A stretch of 64,000 nucleotides of DNA from an uncultured Bacteroidota bacterium (GCA_903847205.1 CAINDA010000044.1:1-64000); one strand, 5' to 3'. Positions 15,825 through 25,614 are shown, counted from the stretch's first letter. A program made the numbers and translations. Notes: generated from the sequence alone by a model not told the origin.

Positions 15825-17657
15825 TTATTTAATCAGCAAAACTTTTTTGCTGTAAACAGTTTCATCAGCCTTTATTCTGAATAAATAAATACCCTGTTTA
15901 AAGGCACTCATATCAATTGTTTTACTGAAACTGCTTCCGGCATCAATACTGTTTTCGGTATAAACCCTTTCGCCCAAATCATTCATTATTTCAATTAAAA
16001 TGTTTCTGCTGTTATCAGCATAACTAATGGTTACAAGGCTGTTTGCAGGGTTGGGATAAACGGCAAAGGATGTGTTATCTGAATTTTGACCGATGCCTGT
16101 TGTGGTTAATACATAAGGCAGCGACATTGCTGAACACCCAAAACTGTTTGTGGTCTCCACAGTGTAAGAGCCATTTCCGGTAACGTAATGGATTTGATTA
16201 ATAGCGCCTGCTACAGCCACACCATTAAAATACCATTGATTGCCTGTTGATGCACTTGAGGTTAATACATTTCCGGAAAGTGAAATTGTTGGCACAGGAG
16301 GGTTGGCATTTACAGTTATAGTATTTGATACCGGCGCACTGGCACCTGATGTATTATGAGCAACCAGTGTAACCGTGTAAGTACCGGCAGTGCTGTAAGT
16401 AACCGTAGGGTTTTGAGAAGTGGATGATGCCGGTGTTCCGCTTGGCATAGTCCAGGTCCAGGATGTAGGCGCGTTTGTAGAATTATCGGAAAGTGTTATT
16501 GCCTGCCCCTCACACTTAGCCGTAGAAGCAGTAAATGCTGCAACCGGCGGAACGTTTGCCGCGCATCCAATAAAAGTATTAAATGAAGTACTGTTACCAT
16601 TAAAAACATCAACATCAACCGAACTGCCGGAGATGCCGGGAATAGTGCCGGTCCAGGAGTACTGCTTGAAATCCCAATTAGGAGCCCAGGGCCCTAGTGT
16701 AGGAGGCGGAGCTGTTGAACTGCCGTCGGGATCAGCCATCCAAAGCGGATATATATTTATAGAACTTTGAAGAGAGGATGCAATAGAACCGCTGGTATAA
16801 ATAATAGGCGTAATGCCTGTTGCATTTTTTACTGCAACCGACCATGCTTCGGCCCATGCTGTTAACTGAGCGCTGGTTAAACTGCCTGTTGTTTCAAAAT
16901 CTAGACAAGGCGGTAATTGGCAGGATGTAATGTAAGTTTGCGCTACATTTAAAAAATGCGCTGCTTCAGAAGCTGCGCTGTTATTTTCGGGATGAGCAAA
17001 ATGATAGGCACCCATTTTTACTCCGGCTGCTTCGCCGTTTACTATATTGTTAACAAAATCGGCATCGGTAACAGTAACACCTTCGGTGGATTTAGCCCAT
17101 GCAAACTTATAATTTGCTCCCGCAACCTGCGACCAGTTAATAGTTCCTTGATAGCTGGAAACATCAATACCAAGCATGGGAGTGTTTGCAGCCCCGCTTG
17201 CATCCCTCCATACTAATGTTGAATAAGGTGTGCTTGTATTAGTTAAACAGCCCGACACTGTTGTTAAAAGTTTTACTATGCCTGTAAATGTTGCAGTCCA
17301 TCGGATATAAGGCGCATTAGTGCAGCCTGTTAATCCGCAGTTATTAGCGTAGCAGAGTGTTGCCGATGTGGAATTATTAAACAACGTTAATTCAGGATCC
17401 CAACCCTGGGTTCCTCCAAAATTATCGCAGTATGTCCATTCATAAATGTCGCCGGAGGTTACTGAAAACAATGTCCAGTTGCCGCCGTTCATATAGGCGC
17501 TCACGGTTGTCCATGAAGATGATGTGGTAGAAAATGTAGATGATGGATATTGATTTGTTTCTGCAGCACTGGTGCAACCGCCTGCTGCGCAGGTTTGCGC
17601 ATTGGCATTGAGGCCAAACATTATTAGAACTGAAATAAAGAGTAATTGTTTTTTCAT
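15825..17657 (-). CDS. Secreted GH25 lysozyme with PKD domain and T9SS type A sorting domain
   Basis: This 610-residue protein has a signal peptide ending at LNANAQ and an N-terminal region (about 25-155) with several Cys. A GH25 muramidase follows (about 160-360) with GIDVSSYQG at its start and PPCLDFE carrying the catalytic acid pair. Next come one PKD domain (about 368-450, SWTWTMPSGTPAS) and one Ig-like module with GNQWYFNG. The type A T9SS sorting domain starts at VYPNPANSLVTISY and ends GIYLFRIKADETVYSKKVLLIK. It should cleave peptidoglycan outside the cell. It shares its PKD, Ig-like and sorting modules with the next two secreted genes upstream on the same strand. Confidence 0.92.
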   Translation of the reverse strand: MKKQLLFISVLIMFGLNANAQTCAAGGCTSAAETNQYPSSTFSTTSSSWTTVSAYMNGGNWTLFSVTSGDIYEWTYCDNFGGTQGWDPELTLFNNSTSATLCYANNCGLTGCTNAPYIRWTATFTGIVKLLTTVSGCLTNTSTPYSTLVWRDASGAANTPMLGIDVSSYQGTINWSQVAGANYKFAWAKSTEGVTVTDADFVNNIVNGEAAGVKMGAYHFAHPENNSAASEAAHFLNVAQTYITSCQLPPCLDFETTGSLTSAQLTAWAEAWSVAVKNATGITPIIYTSGSIASSLQSSINIYPLWMADPDGSSTAPPPTLGPWAPNWDFKQYSWTGTIPGISGSSVDVDVFNGNSTSFNTFIGCAANVPPVAAFTASTAKCEGQAITLSDNSTNAPTSWTWTMPSGTPASSTSQNPTVTYSTAGTYTVTLVAHNTSGASAPVSNTITVNANPPVPTISLSGNVLTSSASTGNQWYFNGVAVAGAINQIHYVTGNGSYTVETTNSFGCSAMSLPYVLTTTGIGQNSDNTSFAVYPNPANSLVTISYADNSRNILIEIMNDLGERVYTENSIDAGSSFSKTIDMSAFKQGIYLFRIKADETVYSKKVLLIK

Positions 17658-17742
17658 GTTTGTTTGTGTTTAATGTTTAAAGTTTGTACTTGATTAATAC
17701 TGCTAATATCAAGGTCATTTTTTAAGAAGCCATCGCATATAT

Positions 17743-17791
17743 TTCGACAAGCTCAATATGACCAGCGCTCGGTCAGTCTGAGCTTGTCGAA
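17743..17791. repeat. Long imperfect palindrome in an intergenic region
   Basis: TTCGACAAGCTCA pairs perfectly with TGAGCTTGTCGAA. Inside, TGACC pairs with GGTCA around a seven-base loop. The TTCGACAAGCTCA word is a common dispersed intergenic palindrome in many bacterial genomes, so this is probably one copy of a genome-wide repeat. There is no T tract, so it is not a classic terminator. Confidence 0.7.
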
Positions 17792-17900
17792 GACTATGGG
17801 CAGGACTTTCAATTAGGATATTCATTGACTAAACAACATTGCTGCTTATATATGTTTTAACAAAGTACTATTTTAATAATTAAAGATCCCCTGTTGCAAA

Positions 17901-18971
17901 TCAATGCTCTATCTTCACTAATATTCCGTTTTCAAAGTACAGCTTGTATTTCCAATTATAAAACCAATGCTCAATTGTTCCTTTGCTGTTTGTCGCTTTA
18001 TCATTGTTCCAGGGGGCACCCCAGGCGGCTTTACACATATCAGCTGTCATACCTATTTCAATATTGCCCTGTGCAGCTAATTCTCCAAAATGCTGCCCGA
18101 ATTTATTTATACATTCCGCTTTATGTTTTTCCTTTTTCTCGCTTTCTGCTTTATACATTGCTTCTTTTTGATTTCTATCAGCATGATCTAATCTGATAAA
18201 TTCTTTCTCAGTCATAAAACTCCTTCCAAGTTTATCGAGGTTTGTAGGCGGTTTCATCAGTATCTGAATGCCTTTATCATTTTTCAGCTGACAAAGTATT
18301 TCATAAGTACTGTCTTTAATATCAGTGTTCCAGTTTTTTAATACTGCAGCTTCGCTGCAAATCCATTTACTTTTATCACTGATTTTAATTACTTCCTGAT
18401 TTTCATATAATTGTTTTTGTTTTACTAAATAAGGGATAGCAATAAATGAATTGAAATAACTATTGCTGTAAGGCGGTGTTTTGCTTTGGCTTACCACCCA
18501 GTATAGAAGAGCGGAATTCAGAGAATCTTTATTGTTATTATCCCTGAGCACAAAAACTACAAAAACAATCAAATCTTTCCATTGAGGAGAATTAAATTGT
18601 TTATACCTGTAACCGGATTGAATAACAGCATTTTTTTTCTGCAGCTGTTCCTCAGGGTTTCCCTGAAGAATATCAATAATTGTATAATTTTTATTTCCCT
18701 TTAAACCATTACCGGCTTTCGAAAACACTATGGGGCCCGCTTCTGGATTGATAATAGGAGGAAGATATAATTGTAACCCGATAAATTGATATTGATTTTC
18801 CAATTTATATTGTTCCTCCAGCGTTTCGGTACTGTCGTATGCAGGCGGTTTTATTACTGTCTTTTCTTTTTGTTTTTTTTCAAATTCTTCTTTCCCTGCA
18901 GGAGTCTGGGAGAAAAGAGAATTTGTAACTGCCGACAATAATAAAAGAGAACATAATAGTTTTGTTTTCAT
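17901..18971 (-). CDS. Secreted protein with a C-terminal BamE/SmpA-like domain
   Basis: The start is taken as the ATG at 18971, which gives a clean signal peptide (KTKLLCSLLLLSAVTNSLFSQ); the longer frame would add seven residues before it. The mature protein of about 335 residues has an unrecognised N-terminal part with a charged segment rich in Lys and Glu. It ends in IEIGMTADMCKAAWGAP followed by GTIEHWFYNWKYKLYFENG, which matches the BamE/SmpA/OmlA-like fold (IGMT...WGxP...yFeng). In BamE that fold assists outer-membrane assembly, but many unrelated periplasmic proteins use it. It sits among three T9SS substrates. I cannot assign a specific role. Confidence 0.65.
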   Translation of the reverse strand: MKTKLLCSLLLLSAVTNSLFSQTPAGKEEFEKKQKEKTVIKPPAYDSTETLEEQYKLENQYQFIGLQLYLPPIINPEAGPIVFSKAGNGLKGNKNYTIIDILQGNPEEQLQKKNAVIQSGYRYKQFNSPQWKDLIVFVVFVLRDNNNKDSLNSALLYWVVSQSKTPPYSNSYFNSFIAIPYLVKQKQLYENQEVIKISDKSKWICSEAAVLKNWNTDIKDSTYEILCQLKNDKGIQILMKPPTNLDKLGRSFMTEKEFIRLDHADRNQKEAMYKAESEKKEKHKAECINKFGQHFGELAAQGNIEIGMTADMCKAAWGAPWNNDKATNSKGTIEHWFYNWKYKLYFENGILVKIEH

Positions 18972-19019
18972 TTTCACAATTTTCAATTGCATAAATATAA
19001 GAAAACAGAGCGGGCATTT

Positions 19020-21062
19020 TTATTTAATCAGCAAAACTTTTTTGGTGTAAACATTTTCATTGTTTGCTATTCTGAATAAATAAATACCCTGTTTAAATGC
19101 ACTCATATCAATTGTTTTATTGAAACCGCTGCCGGCATCAATGCTGCCTTCTGAATAAACCCTTTCTCCTAAATCATTCATTATTTCAATTAAAACATTT
19201 TTACTGCTATCTGTGAAACTAATGGTTACAAGGCTGTTTGCAGGGTTTGGATAAACTGTAAAGGCATTGTTATTTACAATTTGACCGATGCCAGTTGTGG
19301 TTAATACCGAAGGTACTGAACCAGCTGAACATCCAAAGCTGTTTATAACCTCAACAGTGTAGGAGCCGTTTGCTGAAGCAGTATAGGTTTGATTAACTGC
19401 ACCTGTTATCAATACATTATTTAAATACCATTGATTACCTGTGGCTGCACTTGAGCTTAATACATTTCCGGTAATTTGAATTGCCGGCACAGCAGGATTC
19501 GCATTTACTGTTATAGTCTGCGATACTGCTGCACCTGCGCCGAATGAGTTAGAAGCGGTAAGTGTAACAGTGTAAGTACCGGCAGTATTATAAGTAACCG
19601 CAGGATTTTGAACTGATGAGGAAGCCGGACTTCCGTTCGGCATAGTCCAGGTCCAGGATGTCGGCGAGTTTGTAGAATTATCAGTAAGTGTAACTGACTG
19701 CCCCGCACATACTGTTGCTGCAGAAGCCGTGAAGTTCGGCGCTGGCGGATTGTCAGAAGTAATAACATCTGCTAAAGAAGTGCTTGAACAGCCGAACGAA
19801 TTTGTAACGACTACTGTATATGATCCGTTTGCAGCTACAGTATAAGTTTGATTAACCGCTCCATTTATAATTGAAGCATTCATGTACCACTGATTGCCAG
19901 TTGCTGCGCTGGAACTTAAAACATTTCCTGATGGGGTAATGACTGCCACAGGCGGGTTAGCATTAACAGTAATGGTTTTCGAAACAACGGTACTGCTTCC
20001 GACCGAATTCACCGCGGTTAAACTTATAGTATAAGTTCCGGCTGCTGCATAAGTAACTGAAGGATTCTGCAGATTGGATGAAGCTGGTGTGCCGCTAGGC
20101 ATAGACCATGTCCATGAAGTCGGAGTATTAGTTGATGCATCAGTAAGTGTAACTGCCTGACCGGCACATACAGTTGAAGCCGATGCAGTAAAGTTTGCAA
20201 CAGGAGCGTATTTCCAAACATTGGTAATAGGTACAGCATAAGCACTGCTGTCGCAATGAGCTAATCCATACATATCTTCAATTGTACGAAGCATAGTATA
20301 ATGATTAATATGTGTGGCATAAGCGCCGCCTTGTACCATCTGCCCTATAAATATGGTTGCAATTTGATTAGGAGATCCGCCGTCGTCTTCATCAAAAGTT
20401 AAGATTAAAAGACTATTGTTTGCCTTTGCCCAATTAATATAACTAGTCATATTGTTATACACCCATGTATCCCCGTTTTGGATGCCTGTAACTGAAAGTG
20501 CAGGGTTATGCATATCATCGTTTAAATTGGGAATTACAAAAGATACTGTAGGCAGTGTGCTGAAAGCGCTTGTTGGGAAGCTTGTAAATTTCTGTCCAAC
20601 AGTAGATGGCAGCCTGTTGGTTCCTGTTCCCTGCCAGTTAGTCCAGGGGCAGTGTTTGCGTGCGTAATTACCTGAAGTAGCTGCCAATGAACCAACAGAA
20701 GGTAAATCTTCGCTGTAGCCTGCAAAAGTTTTACCGCCTGCAATCAGAGAAGCTCCTAAATTACAAGTTGAAAATGGAGTGCTGGAGGAAATTACATCAG
20801 TGGTTATGCCCTGAGTTGCTCCCGAAAAAAGCCTTATGTAATTTGGCTGGCTGGGATGTGTTAATGCATATGATTGAGTAAACAAAGCTGCATTGGGGTC
20901 GCTTAGCAAAGCATTAATATGAGGGGCATTGGTACTTCCTATGATTTCACTATATCCCCAGTTTTCTAACATCAGCACAACCACATGGTCGGGCGCAGGA
21001 ACTGTTTGAGCAAAAGTAAAAGTACTTGCTGCAAGCGCGGTAATTAATAGTTTTGTTTTCAA
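19020..21062 (-). CDS. Secreted phosphoesterase with two PKD modules and T9SS type A sorting domain
   Basis: This 680-residue protein belongs at its N-terminus (about 22-280) to the phosphoesterase family that includes phospholipase C and acid phosphatase AcpA (PF04185-like). VVVLMLENWGYSEI, SYALTHPSQPNYIRLFSG and LILTFDEDDGG are the metal-binding and core segments. Two PKD domains follow (from about 284 and 437), each with an Ig-like GNQWYxN module, then a type A sorting domain (from about 587) ending KKVLLIK. The start codon is TTG: the bases at 21060-21062 code for the first residue of a good signal peptide (KTKLLITALAASTFTFAQ), and no ATG is available before codon 31. The substrate is not predictable. 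Confidence 0.88.
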   Translation of the reverse strand: MKTKLLITALAASTFTFAQTVPAPDHVVVLMLENWGYSEIIGSTNAPHINALLSDPNAALFTQSYALTHPSQPNYIRLFSGATQGITTDVISSSTPFSTCNLGASLIAGGKTFAGYSEDLPSVGSLAATSGNYARKHCPWTNWQGTGTNRLPSTVGQKFTSFPTSAFSTLPTVSFVIPNLNDDMHNPALSVTGIQNGDTWVYNNMTSYINWAKANNSLLILTFDEDDGGSPNQIATIFIGQMVQGGAYATHINHYTMLRTIEDMYGLAHCDSSAYAVPITNVWKYAPVANFTASASTVCAGQAVTLTDASTNTPTSWTWSMPSGTPASSNLQNPSVTYAAAGTYTISLTAVNSVGSSTVVSKTITVNANPPVAVITPSGNVLSSSAATGNQWYMNASIINGAVNQTYTVAANGSYTVVVTNSFGCSSTSLADVITSDNPPAPNFTASAATVCAGQSVTLTDNSTNSPTSWTWTMPNGSPASSSVQNPAVTYNTAGTYTVTLTASNSFGAGAAVSQTITVNANPAVPAIQITGNVLSSSAATGNQWYLNNVLITGAVNQTYTASANGSYTVEVINSFGCSAGSVPSVLTTTGIGQIVNNNAFTVYPNPANSLVTISFTDSSKNVLIEIMNDLGERVYSEGSIDAGSGFNKTIDMSAFKQGIYLFRIANNENVYTKKVLLIK

Positions 21063-21188
21063 ATTTTTATTGTTTTTAATTAATGTACTAAGGCTGTAAA
21101 TTGTTTAACGCTATTCATTTTTAAGCTTCGATGCTAATTTGAACTTTAAGCCTTTCTTGATTTTTGTTATTTCTCTTGATAAATATTT

Positions 21189-23477
21189 CTACTTAATCAG
21201 CAAAACTTTTTTGGTATAAACAGTTTCTTTCACCGCTATTCTGAATAAATAAATACCCGGTTTAAATGAACTCATATCAATTGTTTTATTGAAGCCGTTT
21301 ATTGAATCGCTTATATTTTCAGAATAAACCAGCTGCCCCAAATCGTTCATTATTTCAACAGCAGTATTTTTACTGTTCTCAGTAAAATTAATTGTTACAT
21401 TTCCATTTGACGGGTTTGGAAAAACAGTTAAAACACCGCTTTTTTCAAGTGATGTTATATCAGTGGTAGTAATCATTATGGATGCTGAAGCAGATGAACA
21501 CCCGGATGAATTTGTAACTACCACGGCATAGGAGCCGTTTGCAGTTGCTGTATCTGTTTGAACGGTATCGCCGTTAATTAATATCCCATTCAAATACCAT
21601 TGATCACGTGAGCCGATGCTCGCATTTAATATATCGCCGTTTTCAGTAACAATTGGTATAGAAGGATTGGCATTTACAGTAATTGTATGAGATAACGCTG
21701 TACTTGCGCCAAAAGAATTTGATGCTGTCAGCGTAATAGTATAAGTACCGGCATTGGCATAAGTTACAGTCGGGTTTTGCAGCGCTGAAGAAGCCGGAGT
21801 TCCTCCCGGCATTGTCCAGCTCCAGGATGTGGGACTATTTGTTGAATTATCTGCCAGCGTATTCGCCTGCCCTGCACAGGCTGGTGTAGATGAAGTAAAG
21901 TCGGCAACAGGAGGATTGCTGTTGTTGACATTTACAGAGGAAGATGTACTTGAACAGCCAAACGAATTTGTAGCAGTAACTGTATATAAACCATTTGAGG
22001 TTACCGTATCCGTTTGAAAAGAATCGCCGTTTATTCTTATTCCGTTCAAATTCCATTGGTTGCCAGCAGCTGCGCTAGAGGTTAGTATTGTTCCGGCAAC
22101 TGTGATTGTAGGAATGGGCGGGTTAGCATTTACTGTAACGGTATGTGAAACTGATGAACTGGAACCTGAAGAGTTTGTCGATACAAGTGTAACAGTATAT
22201 GTGCCTGAAGTGCTGTATGTAACAGAAGGGGTATGTAAAGTAGAACTCGCCGGAGTTCCTCCTGCCATTGTCCAGCTCCAGGAGGTAGGTGTGTTAGAAG
22301 AATTATCAGTTAGTGTAATTGCCTGCCCCTCGCAATCCCCCGCAGAAATAGAAAAGTTTGCAACAGGCGGATTATTGTTCGTATAATTTTTTACTGCAGA
22401 AGTACTCGAACACCCATTTGAATTAGTAACAGTAACTGTATATGCCCCGCTCGAAGATGCTGAGAATGTTTGATTAACTGCTCCTGTTATCAACACTCCA
22501 TTCAAATACCACTGATTGCCGGTGGCTGCACTGGATGACAATGTACTTCCGGTAAGCGTAATTGTTGGAACAGCGGGATTAGCATTTACAGTTATTGTAT
22601 GCGATACCGCAGAGCTCGTTCCTGATGAATTTGTTGCAGTAAGCGTTACTGTGTGGGAGCCCGAGGTCGTATAAGTTACAGTCGGGTTTTGCAATGTTGA
22701 TGTTGAAGGAGTGCCGCCGGTCATTGTCCAGTGCCAGGATGTAGGGCCATTTGTAGAATTATCTGTAAGGGCTATTGCCTGCCCTGCACAAGCAGTTGCA
22801 GATGGAGTAAAAGCAGCCGCGGGAGGCTGGGATGCTGAAGCAAAATGAATATCTAAAATAGGATGAAGTTCTAAATTGTTTGGAGCAGCCCCTGTCTGCC
22901 CATGAGGCGGATCTATAAAACCCACACCTGTAACTGTTACCTGTGCAATGTTTACAGTAAAAACATTTCCGCTTGCAATATTCGCATCAATAAAAGCTTT
23001 AGCTGCCACAAATTCTGCTCTATGACTTGAGGTTAATGCTGCAGTACAATTTGGATCAGGAATCTCGCCGATCAATGTATGCGTGCCATCGCTAAGTACT
23101 AAGTGATAATCATTATCACTCTCGGTTTTTTTAATAGTAATATTACAATTTATAATATAGGTAGTTGTTTCAATAGGTGCCGTTCTGGGCATTGTTGTAC
23201 TTGGGGTGGGGGTTGTTAATGCCACAAGATTGGCAACAGTTGAAGCAACGGGCGTATAATTAACAGTGCTTGCTGCAGGGTCGGTTAATACTTTTAAACT
23301 CCAGAGTTCTGTACCTCCGCAGGCTGTCTGCATTCCTTTGCCAGTCTGCAGGCTTTTTTCATTTTCATCCTCGTCTTCTTCTCTGTTGTAACTCGTTGAA
23401 TCAATTTTCTGAGCGTGAATGAGGTTTGTAAGGCTGCATATAAATAAAAAAATAAGTGTAATTTGTAGTTTTTTCAT
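21189..23477 (-). CDS. Secreted OB-fold-like protein with three PKD modules and T9SS type A sorting domain
   Basis: I place the start at the ATG at 23477, which opens the signal peptide KKLQITLIFLFICSLTNLIHAQ; the longer frame adds six residues. The mature N-terminal domain (about 45-215) has YIINCNITIKKTESDNDYH, a DGTHTLIGEIPDPNC segment and VTGVGFIDPPHGQTGAAPN followed by LELHPILDI. This pattern is shared by OB-fold-like domains of extracellular proteins of unknown function. Three PKD plus Ig-like modules follow (from about 216, 368 and 519), then a type A sorting domain ending KKVLLIK. It has the most module copies of the three related secreted genes here. Confidence 0.8.
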   Translation of the reverse strand: MKKLQITLIFLFICSLTNLIHAQKIDSTSYNREEDEDENEKSLQTGKGMQTACGGTELWSLKVLTDPAASTVNYTPVASTVANLVALTTPTPSTTMPRTAPIETTTYIINCNITIKKTESDNDYHLVLSDGTHTLIGEIPDPNCTAALTSSHRAEFVAAKAFIDANIASGNVFTVNIAQVTVTGVGFIDPPHGQTGAAPNNLELHPILDIHFASASQPPAAAFTPSATACAGQAIALTDNSTNGPTSWHWTMTGGTPSTSTLQNPTVTYTTSGSHTVTLTATNSSGTSSAVSHTITVNANPAVPTITLTGSTLSSSAATGNQWYLNGVLITGAVNQTFSASSSGAYTVTVTNSNGCSSTSAVKNYTNNNPPVANFSISAGDCEGQAITLTDNSSNTPTSWSWTMAGGTPASSTLHTPSVTYSTSGTYTVTLVSTNSSGSSSSVSHTVTVNANPPIPTITVAGTILTSSAAAGNQWNLNGIRINGDSFQTDTVTSNGLYTVTATNSFGCSSTSSSVNVNNSNPPVADFTSSTPACAGQANTLADNSTNSPTSWSWTMPGGTPASSALQNPTVTYANAGTYTITLTASNSFGASTALSHTITVNANPSIPIVTENGDILNASIGSRDQWYLNGILINGDTVQTDTATANGSYAVVVTNSSGCSSASASIMITTTDITSLEKSGVLTVFPNPSNGNVTINFTENSKNTAVEIMNDLGQLVYSENISDSINGFNKTIDMSSFKPGIYLFRIAVKETVYTKKVLLIK

Positions 23478-23627
23478 GGGGATAATTTTTAACATTTAAA
23501 TAACATTATGATGAAGGTAGTTTAACATTCTGTAGAAATGTTGTACCAATACTGTAGCAATGTTGTAGGAAACACGCTGTAGATAAAGGAATGAAGAATT
23601 GTATTGAGCAAAAGAAGTTCTATAAAA

Positions 23628-23660
23628 CAAAAAATCCCGCATTATAGCGGGATTTTTTTG
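23628..23660. terminator. Terminator downstream of the LytTR regulator and gene remnant
   Basis: CAAAAAATCCCGC and GCGGGATTTTTTTG enclose ATTATA. It ends the minus-strand operon 28050-23784 after the fossil type B 3' end. TTCTGC follows, as in the other members of this terminator set. Confidence 0.8.
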
Positions 23661-23701
23661 TTCTGCGAATCGGCTGGAAAATGAAGATTTATTAAACCGA
23701 T

Positions 23702-23779
23702 TTACTTTACTAAAGTTATTGTTCCAGGGAACTTATATTTTTTATTAAAGAGATCGGTAAGTTCAAAACAATACACTGA
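23702..23779 (-). pseudogene. Fossil 3' end of a T9SS type B (gliding-associated) gene
   Basis: The minus strand between the regulator's stop codon and the terminator reads VYCFELTDLFNKKYKFPGTITLVK and a TAA. That closely matches the last residues of the type B protein at 28271-31483 (VYVWKVELTDVFNKKHKYLGTVSLVK). No start and no upstream part exist: the sequence before it belongs to the regulator gene in another frame. The rest of the gene has been deleted or replaced. Confidence 0.8.
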
Positions 23780-23783
23780 AAAA

Positions 23784-24539
23784 TTATTTATCAAGCCATT
23801 TTTTAAAATCGTTGACACGTTCTCTGCTCACAATACCTTCCTCTCCTTGCAATGCAGCTGAATTTAGTTTCAGCCTGCTGTTAAAATACGGGCTCACTTT
23901 TTTAATACTGTTGATATGAATGATCACTTTCCTGTTTATTCTAAAAAAGGTATCTGAAGAAATCAGAGGTTCTAAATTATCTAATGTATAATCTATGGTG
24001 TACCTTTTGCCATTTGTGAGAGCCAGAAGCACCATACCGTCTTCAGAAATAAAATGAGAAATATCGTCTATTTTAACAGACTCAATAGAATCACCCATTT
24101 TAACCAGAAAACGATTTTTATATTGTTTATTTGTGTTTTGATAAGCGCTTGCAATATTTTCTATAACTGCTGTACGGCTGATAGTGCTGAATTTTTTATA
24201 TTTATTCAGGGCGTCCCTCAAATCATCAATTCCAATTGGCTTTAACAAATAATCCACACTGTTGAGTTTAAAAGCTTTTATAGCATACTCGTCATAAGCA
24301 GTTGTAAATATTACCGGTGTATCGGTTTTTATTTTTGTAAAAATCTCAAAACTCAATCCATCTGCCAAATGAATATCTACAAAAAGCAAGTCGGCAGTTA
24401 CACCTTTTTGAAACTCTTCTATACTTTTTTTTACTGAATCGAAAACGGCAATCACATCAATATCTTTATCAACCTTTTTTAAAAGATGTTCAAGGTGCTC
24501 TGCAGATAGCTTTTCGTCCTCTATAATAATTGCTTTCAT
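23784..24539 (-). CDS. LytTR-family response regulator
   Basis: This 251-residue regulator has a receiver domain (1-120) with the acidic pair Glu7-Asp8, the phospho-acceptor Asp55 in LLFVDIHLADG and the Lys of YLLKP. It has a C-terminal LytTR DNA-binding domain (about 140-251) containing FRINRKVIIHINSIKKV and SRERVNDFKKWL. LytTR regulators bind direct repeats upstream of target promoters. The ATG overlaps the histidine kinase stop by four bases (ATGA), so the pair is co-translated. The kinase and TonB receptor upstream on the same strand are likely partner and possible target. Confidence 0.93.
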   Translation of the reverse strand: MKAIIIEDEKLSAEHLEHLLKKVDKDIDVIAVFDSVKKSIEEFQKGVTADLLFVDIHLADGLSFEIFTKIKTDTPVIFTTAYDEYAIKAFKLNSVDYLLKPIGIDDLRDALNKYKKFSTISRTAVIENIASAYQNTNKQYKNRFLVKMGDSIESVKIDDISHFISEDGMVLLALTNGKRYTIDYTLDNLEPLISSDTFFRINRKVIIHINSIKKVSPYFNSRLKLNSAALQGEEGIVSRERVNDFKKWLDK

Positions 24540-25555
24540 TTTGAATTTAGCAGCGGTATTTGTACAATAAATAATTCTTTGCTTTCAATAATATTCAATT
24601 CACTGCTTGTAAAATAGCTGTAGCGTGCCTTAATATTCTGAAGTCCTGTTTTCGAACTTGCTTCAGCAGATGAGCGGAGCTGCAATTTATTAGAAACCTC
24701 TAAAATGCCGCCGGTAGTTTTAACAGTGATTGTTAAAGGCAGTTCATTTGAAATTTCGTTGTGTTTTATTGCATTTTCAATAAGTATCTGAAGAGCCATG
24801 GGCGGTATCAAAAGATTTAATTTATCATTTTCAATATCAAAATTAAAGATGATATTTTTATCGAACCTTATCTGCAGCAGATAAGTATAGGAGCGGATAA
24901 ATAAAAGTTCTGATTCAAGCGTTACCAATTCACTGCTGCGGTTATCAAGCAGGTAGCGGTAAACTTTCGAAAGCTGATTTATAAAATCAACGGCTTTATC
25001 CTGATCTTTATAAACCAATGACGACAATACACTTAGATTGTTAAATAAAAAATGCGGATTAATTTGACTGCGCAGGTTTTCTAACTGGGCCTGTATAGTA
25101 TCTTTTTTATGCTGCTCAATTTCAATTAATGAATATTTCCATTTCCTGAAAAACTGAAAACCAATTTCAACCGAAAGTAATATTATAGATACCAGCACTC
25201 CAATAATAATGGACATGGTAAACAGCTTCTTCTTGCTCTCTTCGGGCAATTCGCAGACATAGGTATCGTATAACAATAATGTTAAATAAATTATGCCGGC
25301 ACTGAAAATTAAACTTACCGGCAAATGAACCAGCAGTCTTTTTAAAGGGCTTTTTCCCCAGGGCAGCTTAGTCTCAATCCATGAATCAAACCGCAGATTG
25401 CCTTCCCATACTATAATTGTAATTAATATTGAAGCAAAGAGATCATTAAAAAGGCGGGCGTTTTTATTTGCAATCGGATTGATCAGATGCAATAAAAGGA
25501 AAACGGCAAATCCGACTCCAATCATATAAACAAACCGTTTGTTATTTTTCTTCAT
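24536..25555 (-). CDS. LytS-like sensor histidine kinase
   Basis: This 339-residue protein has four membrane segments (about 10-30, 40-55, 75-92, 113-135). A His_kinase domain of the PF06580 type follows, with QINPHFLFNNLSVLSSL carrying the phospho-accepting His, and an ATPase domain with LLIPPMALQILIENAIKHN (N box) and TGLQNIKARY (G box). It is paired with the LytTR regulator by overlapping codons. The TonB receptor ends 59 bases upstream of its start. No extracellular sensor domain is visible, so the signal is probably sensed in or near the membrane. Confidence 0.93.
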   Translation of the reverse strand: MKKNNKRFVYMIGVGFAVFLLLHLINPIANKNARLFNDLFASILITIIVWEGNLRFDSWIETKLPWGKSPLKRLLVHLPVSLIFSAGIIYLTLLLYDTYVCELPEESKKKLFTMSIIIGVLVSIILLSVEIGFQFFRKWKYSLIEIEQHKKDTIQAQLENLRSQINPHFLFNNLSVLSSLVYKDQDKAVDFINQLSKVYRYLLDNRSSELVTLESELLFIRSYTYLLQIRFDKNIIFNFDIENDKLNLLIPPMALQILIENAIKHNEISNELPLTITVKTTGGILEVSNKLQLRSSAEASSKTGLQNIKARYSYFTSSELNIIESKELFIVQIPLLNSK

Positions 25556-25614
25556 AGCATAAATTTAAGAAAAAGAGGAGGAAGACATCCCTGAATCAAA
25601 TACTATTTTAAAAA

